Shown here piece after piece: positions 46,180 to 55,908 of a stretch of 64,000 nucleotides of DNA. The notes under the pieces were generated by a model. The model had not been told where the DNA came from. It made no database searches and worked only from the letters and a program-made list of their open reading frames with translations. Both the position numbers and the translations under genes were made by a program. This stretch comes from Pseudomonas morbosilactucae (lineage in GTDB: Bacteria > Pseudomonadota > Gammaproteobacteria > Pseudomonadales > Pseudomonadaceae), in assembly GCF_023241715.1 (NCBI RefSeq), contig NZ_JALQCW010000003.1, positions 54,869-118,868 of the forward strand, written 5' to 3'. Positions within the stretch are counted from its first letter, which is position 1; every line of letters begins with the position of its first letter.

Positions 46180-47457
46180 ATGACTCAGCTGCGCCGCGTT
46201 GCGATTATCGGCGGTAACCGTATTCCCTTTGCCCGTTCCAACGGGCCCTATGCCACCGCGAGCAACCAGGCGATGCTGACCGCGGCCCTGGAGGGGTTGA
46301 TCGAACGCTACAACCTGCACGGGTTGCGCCTGGGTGAAGTGGCTGCCGGGGCGGTGCTCAAGCACTCGCGGGATTTCAACCTGACCCGGGAATGCGTCCT
46401 CGGTTCGCGGCTGGCGCCCACCACCCCGGCCTATGACATCCAGCAAGCCTGCGGCACCGGCCTGGAAGCGGCGCTGCTGGTGGCCAACAAGATTGCCCTG
46501 GGGCAGATCGAGTGCGGCATCGCCGGGGGCGTCGACACCACATCCGATGCACCGATCGGGGTCAACGAGGGGTTGCGCCAGATCCTCTTGCAAGCCAACC
46601 GCGCCAAGAGCACCGCGGACAAACTCAAGGCTTTGTTGGCGTTGCGCCCGCGTCATCTGAAGCCGGAACTGCCGCGCAACGGTGAGCCGCGTACCGGTTT
46701 GTCCATGGGCGAGCATTGCGAGTTGATGGCGCAAACCTGGCACATCCCCCGCGCCGAGCAAGACCAGTTGGCCCTGGAAAGCCACCAGAAACTGGCCGAC
46801 TCCTACGCCCAAGGCTGGCATAACGACCTGCTCACGCCGTTCCTCGGCCTGACCCGGGACAACAACCTGCGCCCGGACCTGAGCCTGGAAAAACTCGCCG
46901 GCCTCAAGCCGGTGTTTGAGCGCAGCGACCGGGGCACCCTGACCGCCGGCAACTCCACGCCGCTGACCGACGGCGCCTCCCTGGTGCTGCTGGGCAGCGA
47001 AGCCTGGGCCCAGGAACGCGGCTTGCCGATCCTTGCCTACCTGCGTGATGGCGAGGCGGCGGCAGTGGATTTTGTCAGCGGTGCCGAGGGCCTGTTGATG
47101 GCGCCGGTGTACGCCGTGCCGCGTTTGCTGGCGCGTAATGGGCTGACCCTGCAGGACTTTGACTACTACGAAATTCATGAGGCGTTCGCGGCCCAGGTGC
47201 TGTGCACCCTCAAGGCCTGGGAGGACCCGGAATACTGCCGCACGCGTTTGGGGCTGGAGAGCCCGCTGGGCTCCATCGACCGCAGCCGTCTCAACGTCAA
47301 GGGCAGTTCATTGGCCGCTGGGCACCCGTTTGCCGCCACCGGCGGGCGCATCGTGGCCAACCTCGCCAAGTTGTTGAGCGTGGCGGGGCAGGGGCGTGGT
47401 TTGATTTCGATCTGTGCCGCGGGCGGGCAGGGCGTGACAGCCATCATCGAACGCTGA
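46180..47457 (+). CDS. acetyl-CoA C-acetyltransferase (FadI/FadA-like thiolase)
   Basis: 425 residues from the ATG at 46180 (TAGGGA upstream). The thiolase fold has the nucleophilic cysteine in QQACGTGLEAA, the GHP motif (SSLAAGHPFAATGG) and the second catalytic cysteine in CAAGGQG. NEAF-type loop EIHEAFAAQ is present. The closest type is FadI-like trifunctional-complex thiolases. It is divergent from the FabG/MaoC pair, which suggests either degradation or synthesis of 3-hydroxyacyl chains. Confidence 0.9.
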   Translation: MTQLRRVAIIGGNRIPFARSNGPYATASNQAMLTAALEGLIERYNLHGLRLGEVAAGAVLKHSRDFNLTRECVLGSRLAPTTPAYDIQQACGTGLEAALLVANKIALGQIECGIAGGVDTTSDAPIGVNEGLRQILLQANRAKSTADKLKALLALRPRHLKPELPRNGEPRTGLSMGEHCELMAQTWHIPRAEQDQLALESHQKLADSYAQGWHNDLLTPFLGLTRDNNLRPDLSLEKLAGLKPVFERSDRGTLTAGNSTPLTDGASLVLLGSEAWAQERGLPILAYLRDGEAAAVDFVSGAEGLLMAPVYAVPRLLARNGLTLQDFDYYEIHEAFAAQVLCTLKAWEDPEYCRTRLGLESPLGSIDRSRLNVKGSSLAAGHPFAATGGRIVANLAKLLSVAGQGRGLISICAAGGQGVTAIIER

Positions 47458-47481
47458 AGGGCTCAGCGTCCGGTCAGTGCT

Positions 47482-47543
47482 CACCGGCAAACCGGGTGCC
47501 TACAGCCGAGTGAATCGGGTTTGTAGGCGTCGGCTGGCCGGTG
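47482..47543. repeat. degenerate REP-type inverted repeat
   Basis: The segments at about 47482-47504 (CACCGG...GCCTACA) and 47522-47543 (TGTAGGC...GCCGGTG) are imperfect inverted copies, between the convergent thiolase and chemoreceptor genes. Confidence 0.5.
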
Positions 47544-47552
47544 CAGCAACCC

Positions 47553-49499
47553 TCAGGTTTTAAAGCGACGCACCAGGCCGTCCAGTTCATTGGACAGCCC
47601 CGCCAGGCTCTGGGAGTCCAAGCGCGCCGAATCCGCCAGTTCCGCCACCAACTGCGCATCGCCATGGATCTGGCTGATATGGCGGTTGATGTCTTCGGCC
47701 ACCTGGTGTTGCTCTTCGGCAGCGGTGGCGATCTGGGTGTTCATGTCGCGGATCACGTCCACCGACTCGCGGATCTGACTGAAGCTGGTGCGCGCCAGGC
47801 CGATGCGGTTCACCGATTCCTGCGACACCTCCAGGCTGGCATGCATCTGCTGAGTGACGGCGCTGGTGCGCTTGGCCAGGTTGCCGAGCAGGCCGTCGAT
47901 TTCCGCGGTTGAATCGGCCGTGCGTTTGGCCAGGGCGCGGACTTCGTCGGCGACCACGGCAAACCCGCGGCCTTGTTCACCAGCGCGGGCGGCTTCGATG
48001 GCGGCGTTCAGTGCCAGCAGGTTGGTCTGTTCGGCAATCGAGCGAATGGTGCCGAGGATCGACTGGATGTCGTTGCTGTCGCGCTCCAACTGTTGCATGG
48101 ACTGCGCCGACTGTTCGATTTCCTGGCTCAGTTGATCGACGCTGTTCACGGCGGCGTCGATCTGCTGCTGGCCTTCCCGGGCCTGGCGCTGGCCACTGTC
48201 CGCCGAGTCGGCGGCCTGGCTGCAGGAACGCGCGACTTCGTTGGCGGTGGCGACCATTTCGTGGAACGCGGTGGACACCATGTCCACGGCTTCGCGCTGG
48301 CGCCCGGCGGCTTCGGCCATGTCCTGGGAGACCCGGGTCGAGCTTTGCGAGGTCGAGAGGATTTTCTGCGCGGCCTGGCCGATGCTCTGGATCAGGCTGC
48401 GAATGGCGGCGAGGAACTGGTTGAACCAGCTGGCCAGTTGCGCAGTTTCATCGTTGCCACGGATGCTCAGGTTCTGGGTCAGGTCGCCTTCACCCTGGGC
48501 GATGCCTTCCAGGCCGCTGGCGACGCCGCGGATCGGGCGCACGATCAGGCTGGCGAAACTGGCGCCGACCACCGCGAAGACCAGCGCCAGGACCCCGGCG
48601 ATGATGGCGATCAACCAGGTCAACTGGGTCGCCGAACTCATCACTTCGCTCTGCTTGATCAGGCCGATGAAGGTCCAGCCCAGTTGCTCCGAAGGCCAGA
48701 CGTTGGCCATGTAGCGTTCGCCGTTGAGCTCCACTTCCACCAGGCCTTTACCGGCCTTGGCCAGTTGCGCATAACCCTCGCCGAGGCTGTCCAGTGCCTT
48801 GAAGTTATGCTCGGGCTGCTGCGGGTCCACGAGCACTGTGCCGGTGTTTTCCATCAGCATCAGGTAGCCGGTTTCGCCGAGTTTGATCTGCTTGACGATC
48901 TCGGTCAGTTGCTTGAGCGACACGTCAATGTTGACCACGCCGCCCTGGGCGCCCAATTGGTTGGCCACGGCGCGCACGGTGCTGACCAGCACCGCGTCAT
49001 CGCCGGCCCAGTAGTAGGCGGCGGTGCGCAGGGTCTTGCCCGGGTTGGCCATGGCGGTCTTGTACCAGGGGCGGATGCGCGGGTCGTAGTTAGACATTTT
49101 CGGGTCCCCTGGCCAGAACGCGTAACCACCGCTGGACAGGCCATAGGAGACATAGGAATAGGCCGGATGGCTGGCAGCCAGGGCGGCGAACAGGTCGAAC
49201 AGTTGCTTGTCGATGGCACTGTCGGGGATTTGCGCGGCATCGGCGCCGACTCGGCTTTTCACGCTGCCGTCAGCGCCTTTCACCAACGGTTGGTTGGCCA
49301 GGTAGTCGACGTTCTGGCTGATGCCTTCGAAAAACAGTTGCATGGCGTTGCTGACTTGGCGGATCTCGCGACCGCTGCCGTCAATGAAATCGTTCTTGGC
49401 GTCATTGCGCAGGTTCATCACCACCAGGGTGGCGACCAGCACCACCGGCAAGCAGGCGATGACGGCAAAGGCCCAAGTCAGTTTCTGTTTGATGTTCAT
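47553..49499 (-). CDS. methyl-accepting chemotaxis protein with dCache sensor
   Basis: 648 residues from the ATG at 49499 ([20 protein letters not shown]). Order: membrane helix (about 9-30), periplasmic dCache_1 sensor (about 35-275), a second membrane helix ([20 protein letters not shown]), HAMP, then the signalling domain with tip [19 protein letters not shown]. The amino-acid-binding signature is present: Tyr 138, Arg 143, Trp 145 and Tyr 146 in YDPRIRPWY, then YYWAGDD and NIDV supplying the later Tyr and Asp. This is the pattern of PctA/B/C and other amino-acid receptors, so amino-acid taxis is likely; the ligand range is not known. It is transcribed alone. Confidence 0.9.
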   Translation of the reverse strand: MNIKQKLTWAFAVIACLPVVLVATLVVMNLRNDAKNDFIDGSGREIRQVSNAMQLFFEGISQNVDYLANQPLVKGADGSVKSRVGADAAQIPDSAIDKQLFDLFAALAASHPAYSYVSYGLSSGGYAFWPGDPKMSNYDPRIRPWYKTAMANPGKTLRTAAYYWAGDDAVLVSTVRAVANQLGAQGGVVNIDVSLKQLTEIVKQIKLGETGYLMLMENTGTVLVDPQQPEHNFKALDSLGEGYAQLAKAGKGLVEVELNGERYMANVWPSEQLGWTFIGLIKQSEVMSSATQLTWLIAIIAGVLALVFAVVGASFASLIVRPIRGVASGLEGIAQGEGDLTQNLSIRGNDETAQLASWFNQFLAAIRSLIQSIGQAAQKILSTSQSSTRVSQDMAEAAGRQREAVDMVSTAFHEMVATANEVARSCSQAADSADSGQRQAREGQQQIDAAVNSVDQLSQEIEQSAQSMQQLERDSNDIQSILGTIRSIAEQTNLLALNAAIEAARAGEQGRGFAVVADEVRALAKRTADSTAEIDGLLGNLAKRTSAVTQQMHASLEVSQESVNRIGLARTSFSQIRESVDVIRDMNTQIATAAEEQHQVAEDINRHISQIHGDAQLVAELADSARLDSQSLAGLSNELDGLVRRFKT

Positions 49500-49956
49500 C
49501 CGCGCTCCAGATTTTTTTGTAAGACCACGACGTTCAGATGACTCGCGGATTAATGGCAGCAGTGAAACAGGCGGTGACTTCAAGTCCTTGAGGGGGCATC
49601 GTGCGGGCCGGCGAGTGATGTTTGCCGGGGCCGAGGCCTTTATGGATGTCGTGGACAAGCTCCCTGTCTCCCAGATGACTTCGGCTGGCGCAGGGGAAAA
49701 TTGAGCAGCGAGGAAAAAAATCCTGGCGTTTCAGGCCGCCGAGAGTGGGCGGATATCGGCAATATCCTTGTGCGGCATGGGCTACGGACGGTGATCACTC
49801 AGCTATGATCTGGGGCGGCTGCTGCTGTGAGGCGTCTGGCACATTGAGTGCATAGCCAGTATTCACCGGTCGGTAACCCCTCCCCGCCGCGAGAGGATTG
49901 CCGTATAACGAGTGACATTCGCGTGTTTGGTAATAAAGGACCCACAATAAAAGCTG
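49500..49956. other. gene-free region between divergent chemoreceptor and RIO genes
   Basis: 457 nt. It holds the upstream regions of both genes. A FliA-like -10 (GCCGATAT, minus strand, about 49755) lies upstream of the receptor gene but I find no matching -35. No RNA gene or conserved small ORF seen. Confidence 0.4.
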
Positions 49957-50853
49957 ATGAAGACTCCAAAACGCATTGAACCCCTGATCGAGGACGGTCT
50001 GGTCGACGAGGTGCTGCGCCCACTGATGAGTGGCAAAGAAGCAGCTGTTTATGTGGTGCGCTGCGGTAACGAGTTACGTTGCGCCAAGGTCTACAAGGAG
50101 GCGAATAAACGCAGTTTTCGTCAGGCGGCCGAGTATCAGGAAGGCCGCAAGGTCCGCAACAGCCGGCAGGCTCGCGCGATGGCCAAGGGCTCCAAGTTTG
50201 GCCGCAAGGAAACCGAAGATGCCTGGCAGAACGCCGAAGTGGCGGCGCTGTTTCGCCTGGCCAGTGCTGGCGTACGAGTGCCCAAGCCGTTCGACTTCCT
50301 TGAAGGCGTGCTGCTGATGGAACTGGTGGCCGATGAATACGGTGACGCCGCGCCACGCCTGAATGACGTGGTGCTGGAAGCGGACCAGGCGCGGGAATAT
50401 CACGCCTTTCTGATTTCCCAGATTGTGCTGATGTTGTGTACCGGTCTGGTGCACGGTGACCTTTCCGAGTTCAACGTGCTGCTGACGCCGGACGGCCCGG
50501 TGATCATCGACCTGCCTCAGGCGGTGGATGCGGCGGGCAACAACCACGCGTTCAGCATGCTGGAGCGGGACGTGGGCAACATGGCGTCCTACTTCGGGCG
50601 TTTTGCCCCAGAGCTCAAGCGCACCAAGTACGCCAAGGAAATGTGGGCGCTGTACGAAGCCGGCACCTTGCACCCGGGCAGTGTCCTCACTGGCGAGTTT
50701 GACGAGCCTGAGGAACTGGCGGATGTGGGCGGCGTGATCCGCGAGATCGAGGCCGCGCGCCTCGATGAAGAACGCCGCCAGGCGATTCGTGCGGCGGACG
50801 ATGCACCACCGGGCAAACCGGCGGAAGAACCCCCGCCACCGTGGATGCAATGA
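49957..50853 (+). CDS. RIO1-like serine protein kinase
   Basis: 298 residues. Atypical RIO-family kinase: N-lobe with the ATP loop SGKEAAVYVVR and the lysine in CAKVYKE; catalytic loop VHGDLSEFNVLL (Asp and Asn) and the metal-binding IIDLPQAVD. A C-terminal acidic/Pro-rich tail ends PPPPWMQ. Bacterial RIO kinases are poorly understood; in eukaryotes they act in ribosome maturation. It is transcribed alone and followed by a terminator. PAO1 has the same gene near cueR as I recall. Confidence 0.9.
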   Translation: MKTPKRIEPLIEDGLVDEVLRPLMSGKEAAVYVVRCGNELRCAKVYKEANKRSFRQAAEYQEGRKVRNSRQARAMAKGSKFGRKETEDAWQNAEVAALFRLASAGVRVPKPFDFLEGVLLMELVADEYGDAAPRLNDVVLEADQAREYHAFLISQIVLMLCTGLVHGDLSEFNVLLTPDGPVIIDLPQAVDAAGNNHAFSMLERDVGNMASYFGRFAPELKRTKYAKEMWALYEAGTLHPGSVLTGEFDEPEELADVGGVIREIEAARLDEERRQAIRAADDAPPGKPAEEPPPPWMQ

Positions 50854-50862
50854 CCCACTGAC

Positions 50863-50890
50863 AAAAAATCCGGCCCAGGCCGGATTTTTT
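50863..50890. terminator. bidirectional terminator between RIO and cueR genes
   Basis: TCCGGCC (50869-50875) and GGCCGGA (50878-50884) are flanked by six A and six T residues, so it works on either strand for the convergent genes. Confidence 0.85.
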
Positions 50891-50899
50891 GTGCCCCTT

Positions 50900-50924
50900 T
50901 GTAGGGGCCGGCTCGCCGGAGATC
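50900..50924. repeat. single REP element
   Basis: TGTAGGGGCCGGCTCGCCGG and a few following bases match the fluorescens-group REP consensus (GTAGGAGCCGGC-TT-GCCGGCGA). It lies between the terminator and cueR. Confidence 0.65.
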
Positions 50925-50971
50925 AGGTCATTCAAACCTGCGCCGCCCCTTCAGCGATTCACCGAAACCCC

Positions 50972-51385
50972 TCAGGCCGTTTTCTGCTCACAGCAACCGC
51001 CAGAGGCCAATTCCTTGAGGATCGGGCAGTCCGGACGGTGATCGCCGTGGCAGTGTTCCACCAAGTCTTGCAGGGTATCGCGCAGTTGCGCCAGCTCGCG
51101 GATCTTCTGGTTCAGTTCATCGATGTGCTGGCGTGCCAGGGCTTTCACGTCGGCGCTGGCGCGTTGGCGGTCCTGCCACAGGGTCAGCAGCTTGCCGACT
51201 TCTTCCAGGGAAAACCCCAGGTCCCGGGAGCGCTTGATAAACGCCAGGGTGTGCAACTCTTCGGCGCCGTACAGGCGGTAGCCACTGTCACTGCGATGGG
51301 CTGGCTTGAGCAAGCCAGTGGACTCGTAGTAACGGATCATCTTGGCGCTCAGGCCGCTCTGTCGGGCTGCTTGGCCGATGTTCAT
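50972..51385 (-). CDS. cueR: copper-responsive MerR regulator CueR
   Basis: 137 residues from the ATG at 51385, overlapping the copA stop (TGATG). MerR N-terminal helix-turn-helix (IGQAARQSGLSAKMIRYYE), a dimerisation helix, and the metal-binding pair Cys 112 and Cys 120 in CHGDHRPDC, the same numbering as E. coli CueR and specific for monovalent Cu/Ag/Au. A CC pair lies near the C-terminus. It activates copA and the copZ-like gene through the palindromes at 53814 and 54363; being downstream of copA in one operon, it is expected to amplify its own expression. Confidence 0.93.
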   Translation of the reverse strand: MNIGQAARQSGLSAKMIRYYESTGLLKPAHRSDSGYRLYGAEELHTLAFIKRSRDLGFSLEEVGKLLTLWQDRQRASADVKALARQHIDELNQKIRELAQLRDTLQDLVEHCHGDHRPDCPILKELASGGCCEQKTA

Positions 51386-53777
51386 CACGGCTTCTCCAGG
51401 TCTTTGGGTTTCCAGGTTTTCAACAGTAACGCATTGCTCACCACGCTGACGCTGGACAGGGCCATGGCGGCGCCGGCCAGCACCGGGTTGAGCAGGCCGA
51501 AAGCTGCCAGGGGAATGCCGATCAGGTTGTAGACAAAGGCCCAGAACAGGTTCTGGCGAATCTTCGTGTAGGTCTTGCGGCTGATCTCCAGGGCCGCCGG
51601 TACCAGCCGTGGATCACCGCGCATCAAGGTGATGCCGGCGGCGTGCATGGCGACGTCGGTGCCACCGCCCATGGCGATGCCAATGTCGGCGGCTGCCAGG
51701 GCCGGGGCATCGTTGATGCCGTCGCCAACCATGGCCACCACGCCGGTTTTTTTCAGTTCGGCCACAGTGGCCGCCTTGTCGGCAGGCAGCACTTCGGCGT
51801 GCACATCACGGATGCCCAATGCCTCGGCCACCACCTTGGCGCTGCCGCGGTTATCGCCGGTCAGCAGGTGGCTGCTGATATGCCGCGCGCTGAGTTGCTG
51901 CACGGCCTGCAAGGCGCCGGGCTTGAGGGTGTCGCCAAAGGCGAACAGGCCCAGCACCCGTGGCTGCGGACGTTGCTCGATCAGCCAGGAGAGGGTGCGG
52001 CCTTCGGTTTCCCAAGCCTGGGCGCAGTCCGCCAGTGGGCCGGCGCTCAAGCCGCTTTCTTCCAGCAGGCGCCGATTGCCCAGGGCCAGCTCCCGATTGT
52101 CCAGGGTGCCGGCGATGCCGCGCCCGGTCAGGGACTGGCTGGCGCTGACATCCGCCACCGGCAATTGGCGCTCGGCGCACTCGTCCAGCACCGCCTTGGC
52201 CAAGGGGTGTTCGCTGCCCCGTTGCAGGGCACCGGCTTGTTGCAGCAGGGCGTCTTCATTGCCGTCCAATGCCCGTAGATGGGCGATGCGCGGAGTGCCC
52301 GAGGTCAGGGTGCCGGTCTTGTCGAAGACCACGGCACTGACCTCATGGGCGCGCTCCAGGGCTTCGGCGTCCTTGATCAGGATGCGTGGCGGGCCGCGAC
52401 GCCGGTGCCGGCCATGATCGCCGTCGGCGTGGCCAGACCCAGGGCGCAGGGGCAGGCAATCACCAGCACGGCGACCGCGTTGATCACCGCCACCTCCAGC
52501 GGCGCGCCCGACAGCCACCAGCCGATCAGCGTGGCCAGGGCCAACAGCAGCACCACCGGCACGAACACCTGGCTGACCCGGTCCACCAGTTTCTGGATCG
52601 GTGCCTTGCCTGCCTGGGCGTCTTCCACCAGGCGGATAATCCGCGCCAGCACGGTTTCCGCGCCCAGGGCCAGGGTGCGCACCAGCAACCGGCCTTCGCC
52701 GTTGATGGCGCCGCCGGTGACGTGATCCCCAGGCTGTTTCGGCACGGGCAGGCTTTCGCCGCTGATCAGGGCTTCATCGGCGTGGCTTTGGCCTTCGACG
52801 ACTTCGCCGTCCACCGGGAAGCGTTCACCGGGTTTGACCATGACCAGGTCGTTGAGGCGCAGGGCGCTGATGGCGACCTCTTGCTCGCGACCGTCGATCA
52901 CTTGAATCGCCCGTTCCGGCCGCAAGGCCTCCAGGGCGCGGATGGCGCTGGCGGTCTGGCGCTTGGCCCGACTCTCAAGGTATTTGCCCAACAGCACTAG
53001 GGCGATGACCACCGCCGACGCTTCGAAATACAGGTGGGGCATGCTGCCCGGCGCGGCGCTGAGCCATTCGTACAGGCTCAAGCCATAACCGGCACTGGTG
53101 CCCAGGGCCACCAGCAGGTCCATGTTGCCGGCGCCGGCGCGTACCGCCTTCCACGCCGCCAGATAAAAGCGCGCGCCGAAAATGAATTGCACCGGGGTGG
53201 CCAGGGCGAACTGGGCCCAGGCCGGAAGCATCCAGTGCAGGCCGAAGGGTTCCACCAGCATTGGCAGGACCAGCGGCAGAGCCAGGGCAATGGCGCAGAT
53301 CAGACTCCAGCGTTCACGGCTCAGACGCCGCGCCGGGTCGTCACCGGCGGGCTGATCGGCTTGCCACAGGGCCGCGGAGTAGCCGGCCTGGTCGACGGCC
53401 GCGATCAGCACGGCAGGATCGACCGGGCCCAGCAGCTCCAGGTGCGCGCGTTCGTTGGCCAGGTTGACGCTGACGCGGCTGACGCCCGGGACTTTGCCCA
53501 GCGCGCGCTCCACCCGACCGGCACAGGAGGCGCAGGTCATGCCGGTGATGCTCAGTTCCAGGCGTTGTGCCGGCACCTGATAACCGGCCTGGGTCACGGC
53601 GTCGATCAGCGCGGGCAAGCTGCCGCTGGGGGCCTCGACCCGGGCCTGTTCCGTGGCCAGGTTGACGCTCACCGCACTGGCGCCCGCGACCTTGCCCAGG
53701 GCGCGTTCCACACGCCCGGCGCAACTGGCGCAGGTCATGCCGGCAATCGGCAGATCGAAGGTGGTTGATTCAGGCAT
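51385..53777 (-). pseudogene. copA: copper-exporting P-type ATPase CopA, broken by a -1 frameshift
   Basis: Two frames together encode a full CopA of about 797 residues. The first frame (ATG 53777, AGGGAG upstream) carries two HMA domains (CASC at residues 16-19 and 82-85), six membrane helices, the phosphatase motif SGES and CPC in [12 protein letters not shown], up to GVAARH. The second resumes at [16 protein letters not shown] and has DKTGT, the HP motif SEHPLA, GDGINDAPAL and the last helices. The break is between 52384 and 52385: CAC-GGC-ATC reads CAC-GCA-TCC-TGA, one G lost from a GG pair. All motifs are otherwise intact, so it is either a fresh mutation or a sequencing error. Unrepaired, the cell would lack this exporter. 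Confidence 0.88.
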
Positions 53778-53813
53778 TGCTGACACTCCCTGTAAACGTG
53801 GCCTACAGGATCA

Positions 53814-53834
53814 ACCTTGCCATGCGGGCAAGGT
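53814..53834 (-). promoter_or_regulatory. CueR operator of copA
   Basis: ACCTTGCC (53814-53821) and GGCAAGGT (53827-53834) form a perfect 8 bp palindrome with a 5 bp centre, the size of MerR-family sites. A -35-like TTGACC (minus strand, 53832-53837) overlaps it. It lies 37 nt before the copA ATG. Confidence 0.8.
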
Positions 53835-53888
53835 CAAGTGTCATCGCCAGGGTGCTTCACATTGTCCCAGCCTGGCGCGGCGAGGGCC

Positions 53889-54272
53889 TCAGTAGCCCAG
53901 GGCGGCTTGCTTGAGGTACATGCCGGCCTGGCTCATGGCGATGCGGTACTTGACCACGTCGCCGGCCCGCAGGGTGATGTCCTGGGAGCCCGGCGCGAGC
54001 ATGCCCGGGGCGCAACCGGCGGTTTGGCCCGGCAGCAGCTTGAGGCGCAGCGAGACGGTGCCCGGCGGCAGGTTGAAGGAGGTGCTTTGTTCCTGGAACA
54101 GCCGGCCGGCCAACTGATCCTGTATGTACAGGCCGATTTCACAGGTGGTGGCCACTTCCAGGCGTTCCCGGGAAATGATCAGGACACCGTAGTCCTCGCC
54201 GGCGGCGCTGGCCGAGGGCGCGATGGCACAAAGGCCGAGGAGGCTGAAGAGGCCGAAAGCTGACCAGCGCAT
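53889..54272 (-). CDS. small exported protein of the copper cluster
   Basis: 127 residues from the ATG at 54272, with a cleavable signal peptide (MRWSAFGLFSLLGLCAIAPSASA). The mature part (about 104 residues) looks beta-rich and has two cysteines (TCEIG and GCAPG) that could form a disulfide; no Met/His-rich copper site is visible. No family recognised. It lies between copA and the copZ-like gene, upstream of copA on the same strand but separated from it by the CueR operator. Its own promoter would overlap the second operator region. A role in copper tolerance is only suggested by position. Confidence 0.75.
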   Translation of the reverse strand: MRWSAFGLFSLLGLCAIAPSASAAGEDYGVLIISRERLEVATTCEIGLYIQDQLAGRLFQEQSTSFNLPPGTVSLRLKLLPGQTAGCAPGMLAPGSQDITLRAGDVVKYRIAMSQAGMYLKQAALGY

Positions 54273-54362
54273 GGCTGAATCTCCTGCTGTGATGTCATGG
54301 ATGATGCAGCTTGGCCGAGGCGGCTGCCGATTTCCAGCCCGGCAGATGACTTCGGAACTTGA

Positions 54363-54381
54363 CCTTGCCATCGTGGCAAGG
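54363..54381 (+). promoter_or_regulatory. CueR operator of the copZ-like gene
   Basis: CCTTGCC (54363-54369) and GGCAAGG (54375-54381) with a 5 bp centre; TTGACC (54359-54364) overlaps as -35. Nearly the same as the copA operator, 37 nt before the chaperone start. Confidence 0.8.
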
Positions 54382-54418
54382 CTGAAAGTGCCTGCAACCT
54401 CACTCTAGGAGATGTGCC

Positions 54419-54616
54419 ATGCAAGTATTCAGCGTTCAAGGAATGTCCTGCGGTCATTGTGTACGTGCCATTACCCAGGCCGTGCAGCGCAAGGATCCGG
54501 CGGCCAGTGTCCAGGTCGATCTGGCGGCCAAGGAAGTGGGCGTGGACAGCCGCCTGACCGCCGACGAAGTGATCAGCCTGATCAGCGAAGAGGGCTACGG
54601 GGTCGCGCTGGCCTGA
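54419..54616 (+). CDS. copZ: copper chaperone CopZ-like HMA protein
   Basis: 65 residues, a single heavy-metal-associated domain with the Cu(I) site MSCGHC (Cys 11 and Cys 14). TAGGAG precedes the ATG at 54419. It is expected to bind Cu(I) in the cytosol and hand it to CopA or CueR. Its promoter carries a CueR palindrome almost identical to that of copA. Confidence 0.9.
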   Translation: MQVFSVQGMSCGHCVRAITQAVQRKDPAASVQVDLAAKEVGVDSRLTADEVISLISEEGYGVALA

Positions 54617-54710
54617 GTCTTTTTAATAGTTAGCGCCCTATCGGAATGTTCAAGGGCATCCAGCGCAGCTAGACTGTCGGGCCGCCGACCGCTGTCCCAC
54701 TGGATGCCCG

Positions 54711-55907
54711 ATGAACCTGCGCATAATCCTCATTCTTGGTGCCTTGAGCGCCTTTGGCCCGTTGGCCATCGACTTCTATCTGCCGGCTTTTCCGGCGATG
54801 GCCGTGGCGTTTGGCACTGACGAAAAACACGTCCAGTTGACCCTGGCGGCCTACTTCCTCGGCCTGTCCATCGGGCAGTTGGCGTATGGCCCGGTGGCCG
54901 ATCGCTTCGGTCGGCGCCTGCCGCTGCTGGCGGGCGTGAGCCTGTTCACCCTGGCCTCCCTGGCGTGTGCCTATGCGCCCAACCTGGAGTGGCTGATCGG
55001 TGCACGGTTTGTCCAGGCCTTGGGCGGCTGTGCCGGGATGGTGATTTCCCGCGCCGTGGTCAGCGACAAATGTGATGCCGTGGGCTCGGCCAAGGTGTTC
55101 TCCCAACTGATGCTGGTCATGGGCCTGGCACCGATTCTGGCGCCGATGCTCGGCGGCGTGCTGGTCAACCTGTATGGCTGGCAGTCGATCTTTATCATGC
55201 TCACGGTGTTCAGCGCCTTGTCCGGCCTGGCGGTGGCGCTGGGGTTGCCGGAAAGCATGCCGGCCCATCAGCCGCGCCAGCCGTTGTCCGGCGCCTTGCA
55301 CCAGTACGGCCGCCTGTTGAAGGACTCGGTGTTTATTGGCCATGCCCTGACGGGCGGCATTGCCATGGCCGGGATGTTTGCCTACATCGCCGGTTCGCCG
55401 TTTGTGTTCATCAAGCTTTATGGCGTACCGGCCGAGCACTTCGGCTGGTTCTTCGGCATCAACGCCGGCGGTTTCATCCTGGTGGCGCAGATCAATGCGC
55501 GGCTGCTGGCCAAGCGTGGCCCGGCGTTCCTGCTGGTGCGCACGGTGTGGATTTACTTGGCGGCGGGCCTGGGCCTGCTGGCGGTCAGCGCGTTGCATAC
55601 GGAGCCGTTGTGGCCGCTGCTGTTGCCGTTGTTCGTGTGCATTGCCAGCCTAGGTTGCATCATTCCCAACGCCTCGGCCTGCGCCATGAATGGCCAGGGC
55701 GCGCGCGCCGGCAGCGCCTCGGCGATGCTCGGCTGCCTGCAGTTCAGTGTGGCCGCCGCAGCGGCGTCCCTGGTCGGGGTGTTGCACGACGGCACTGCGC
55801 TGCCGATGGCCATGGTCATCAGCTTGTGCGGTGTTTTGGCGGTCACCCTGGCCATGCTCACCCGGCGCTTGCAGAACGCGCGGGCGTTGAAGGCTGCTGG
55901 GGGCTGA
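54711..55907 (+). CDS. Bcr/CflA family drug efflux MFS transporter
   Basis: 398 residues with 12 hydrophobic segments. N-terminal LGALSAFGPLAIDFYLPAFP and the loop 2-3 motif GPVADRFGRRLPLL are typical of Bcr/CflA (bicyclomycin/chloramphenicol-type) proton-drug antiporters. Actual substrates unknown. It starts 94 nt after the copZ-like gene and is probably independent of it. Its stop is 1 nt from the stop of a convergent small gene. Confidence 0.92.
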   Translation: MNLRIILILGALSAFGPLAIDFYLPAFPAMAVAFGTDEKHVQLTLAAYFLGLSIGQLAYGPVADRFGRRLPLLAGVSLFTLASLACAYAPNLEWLIGARFVQALGGCAGMVISRAVVSDKCDAVGSAKVFSQLMLVMGLAPILAPMLGGVLVNLYGWQSIFIMLTVFSALSGLAVALGLPESMPAHQPRQPLSGALHQYGRLLKDSVFIGHALTGGIAMAGMFAYIAGSPFVFIKLYGVPAEHFGWFFGINAGGFILVAQINARLLAKRGPAFLLVRTVWIYLAAGLGLLAVSALHTEPLWPLLLPLFVCIASLGCIIPNASACAMNGQGARAGSASAMLGCLQFSVAAAAASLVGVLHDGTALPMAMVISLCGVLAVTLAMLTRRLQNARALKAAGG

Positions 55908-55908
55908 C

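Noticed and set aside
49750..49770. FliA promoter for the dCache chemoreceptor
   Set aside because: GCCGATAT is present, but no TAAA-type -35 at the required distance.
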